Assembly (NCBI GenBank): GCA_964623915.1
Contig: CAZUVQ010000005.1
Span: forward strand, 1 to 33,403
Reading direction: 5' to 3'
Origin: CAZUVQ01 sp964623915
Lineage (GTDB): Bacteria; Bacillota; Clostridia; UMGS1883; UMGS1540
DNA length: 33,403 nt
The notes under the pieces were generated by a model that saw nothing but the letters and a program-made list of their open reading frames with translations, was not told the origin of the DNA and did not search any database. Shown piece by piece: positions 32,394 through 33,403 of the stretch. The position numbers and the translations under genes are program-made. Positions within the stretch are counted from its first letter, which is position 1; every line of letters begins with the position of its first letter.

Positions 32394-33275
32394 ATGAAAG
32401 AATATAATTTTCAATTTATTGCTAATAAGAAATTATATTTTATAATTTCTTCAGTTATTATACTTGCTGGTCTAATTTGTTTTATAGCCTTCGGTGGCCT
32501 TACTCTTGACCTTGATTTTCAGGGCGGTACAGCTATAAGAGTAGAAATGGGTAAGGATTTTGATGATGAGGCAGTAAAGAATTTTGTAGAGAAAGAAATT
32601 GGCAGCTCCGCAATAGTACAAAAATCTGGCACAGAGGCGTATATAAAAACGATTGAGATTGACACAGAAAAGCGTGATAATCTTGTAGAATCAATTAAAG
32701 CCGAATACGGTGTTGACCAAAATGCTATTCTTGAGGTAAACAATGTAACGGCAAGTGCAAGTACAAAGCTGATATCAGATTCTATGAAGGCTGTTGGCTG
32801 GGCAATGCTTGTAATGCTTATTTACATCACTTTCAGGTTTGACCTGCTTTCTGGTCTTGCTGCTGTTATTGGGCTTGTTCATACAGTAATTATTATGATT
32901 GCCGTATATGCTATGTTCAAAATCCCTGTAAACTCATCTTTTATTGCTGCTGTTCTTACAATTGTTGGTTACTCAATAAATGACACTATTGTTGTTTTTG
33001 ACAGGATTCGTGATAATTTGAAGACCATGAGAAGGGACCCATTTGAAATAGTGGCAAACTTAAGCCTTAACGAAACACTCAGAAGAACTTTGTTGACAGG
33101 TATTACAACACTTACTTCAATTTCATTATTGTATATATTGGGTGTTGATTCCATAAAAGAATTTGCATTACCTATACTTATAGGTATTATTGTAGGAACG
33201 TATGCTTCAATTTGCATATCTACACCTATATGGGTAATTCTGCGTGATAAAATCCACATAAAAGCAAATAGATAG
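32394..33275 (+). CDS. secF: Protein translocase subunit SecF
   Basis: This 293-residue partner of SecD in the export-driving complex has its first helix at about residues 13-35. The motif LDLDFQGGTAIRVEM near residue 40 follows, then a short outside domain and five helices. SINDTIVVFDRIRDN near residue 200 is the SecF signature. The ATG directly follows the secD TAA, with GGAGG inside the end of secD, so translation is coupled. A strong terminator follows the gene and closes the block. Confidence 0.96.
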   Translation: MKEYNFQFIANKKLYFIISSVIILAGLICFIAFGGLTLDLDFQGGTAIRVEMGKDFDDEAVKNFVEKEIGSSAIVQKSGTEAYIKTIEIDTEKRDNLVESIKAEYGVDQNAILEVNNVTASASTKLISDSMKAVGWAMLVMLIYITFRFDLLSGLAAVIGLVHTVIIMIAVYAMFKIPVNSSFIAAVLTIVGYSINDTIVVFDRIRDNLKTMRRDPFEIVANLSLNETLRRTLLTGITTLTSISLLYILGVDSIKEFALPILIGIIVGTYASICISTPIWVILRDKIHIKANR

Positions 33276-33283
33276 TATGTATT

Positions 33284-33322
33284 AAAAGGCGGAGAGTTTA
33301 TTATTAATTTCCGCCTTTTTTT
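33284..33322 (+). terminator. Rho-independent terminator after secF
   Basis: A 10-bp stem AAAAGGCGGA/TCCGCCTTTT (33284-33293 with 33310-33319) with a 16-base loop, running into T residues to 33322. Because the left arm begins with A residues it could work on both strands. The last 80 bases of the window after it show no gene. Confidence 0.85.
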
Positions 33323-33403
33323 AAGTTTTAAAACAAAGAAATTCATAAAATGTTGTGATACAATTGATGGGTGACAAATAAAAAAGAAAATAGACTCCAA
33401 ATA

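Noticed and set aside
33323..33403. Possible promoter in the last 80 bases
   Set aside because: TTG-rich and AT-rich pieces occur but no pair of boxes at proper spacing is convincing, and the downstream gene is outside the window.
1..33403. Phage, CRISPR, toxin-antitoxin or defence island
   Set aside because: No repeats with spacers, integrase, Cas, restriction or toxin-like genes were seen; gene content is mostly core.

Overview
This 33.4 kb window looks like chromosomal DNA from a low-GC, spore-forming Clostridia-type Firmicute. Supporting signs are AGGAGG-type ribosome binding sites, TTGACA/TATAAT promoters, sigH, a BofA-type protein, WhiA, RqcH and a SCIFF (ranthipeptide) precursor with its radical SAM maturase. 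Two runs of exactly 100 N (12661-12760 and 25144-25243) indicate a scaffolded draft assembly. One gap removes the end of an oxidoreductase gene and the other interrupts dnaE. I see no prophage, CRISPR array, rRNA or transposase gene. The content is mostly core housekeeping.

Layout. Bases 1-500 hold the 3' end of a ROK-family gene, facing a leftward operon and separated from it by a 17-bp hairpin. The leftward operon (7945 down to 575) runs lysS, a small anchored protein, a mutarotase-like protein, a terminator-like hairpin, rqcH, pgcA and a HAD-IIA phosphatase. A Gfo/Idh/MocA oxidoreductase (8079-9146) reads right from a divergent promoter. It meets, tail to tail, an S-layer-anchored beta-propeller protein (9427-11361). 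A 258-bp element with terminal inverted repeats (9165-9422) lies between them. sigH (11540) follows a perfect consensus promoter and ends 2 bases before a tRNA-Gly(CCC). A degenerate tRNA-like piece and a small zinc-ribbon protein come next. A second Gfo/Idh/MocA gene, truncated by the gap, is divergent from an AraC-type regulator.

From 14.8 kb nearly everything reads right: rsmD-coaD-coiled-coil protein; dusB; guaB; glucokinase-murB; whiA-dnaE; and two flavoproteins, with bofA antisense at their end. The last block is yajC, a four-helix membrane protein, scfA (SCIFF), scfB, secD and secF. This places a ribosomally made, thioether-modified peptide system inside the Sec-accessory locus.

The most notable points are the unannotated-size 46-residue SCIFF precursor with seven rather than six cysteines, and a terminator-like hairpin between it and its maturase. 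murB has an ideal ribosome binding site placed on an ATC codon rather than ATG. The TIR-bounded element, the tRNA remnant and a recurrent 'hairpin just before the next ribosome binding site' arrangement are also worth checking. I did not find a convincing wholly new multi-gene system; the SCIFF/Sec cluster is the closest to an incompletely understood one.
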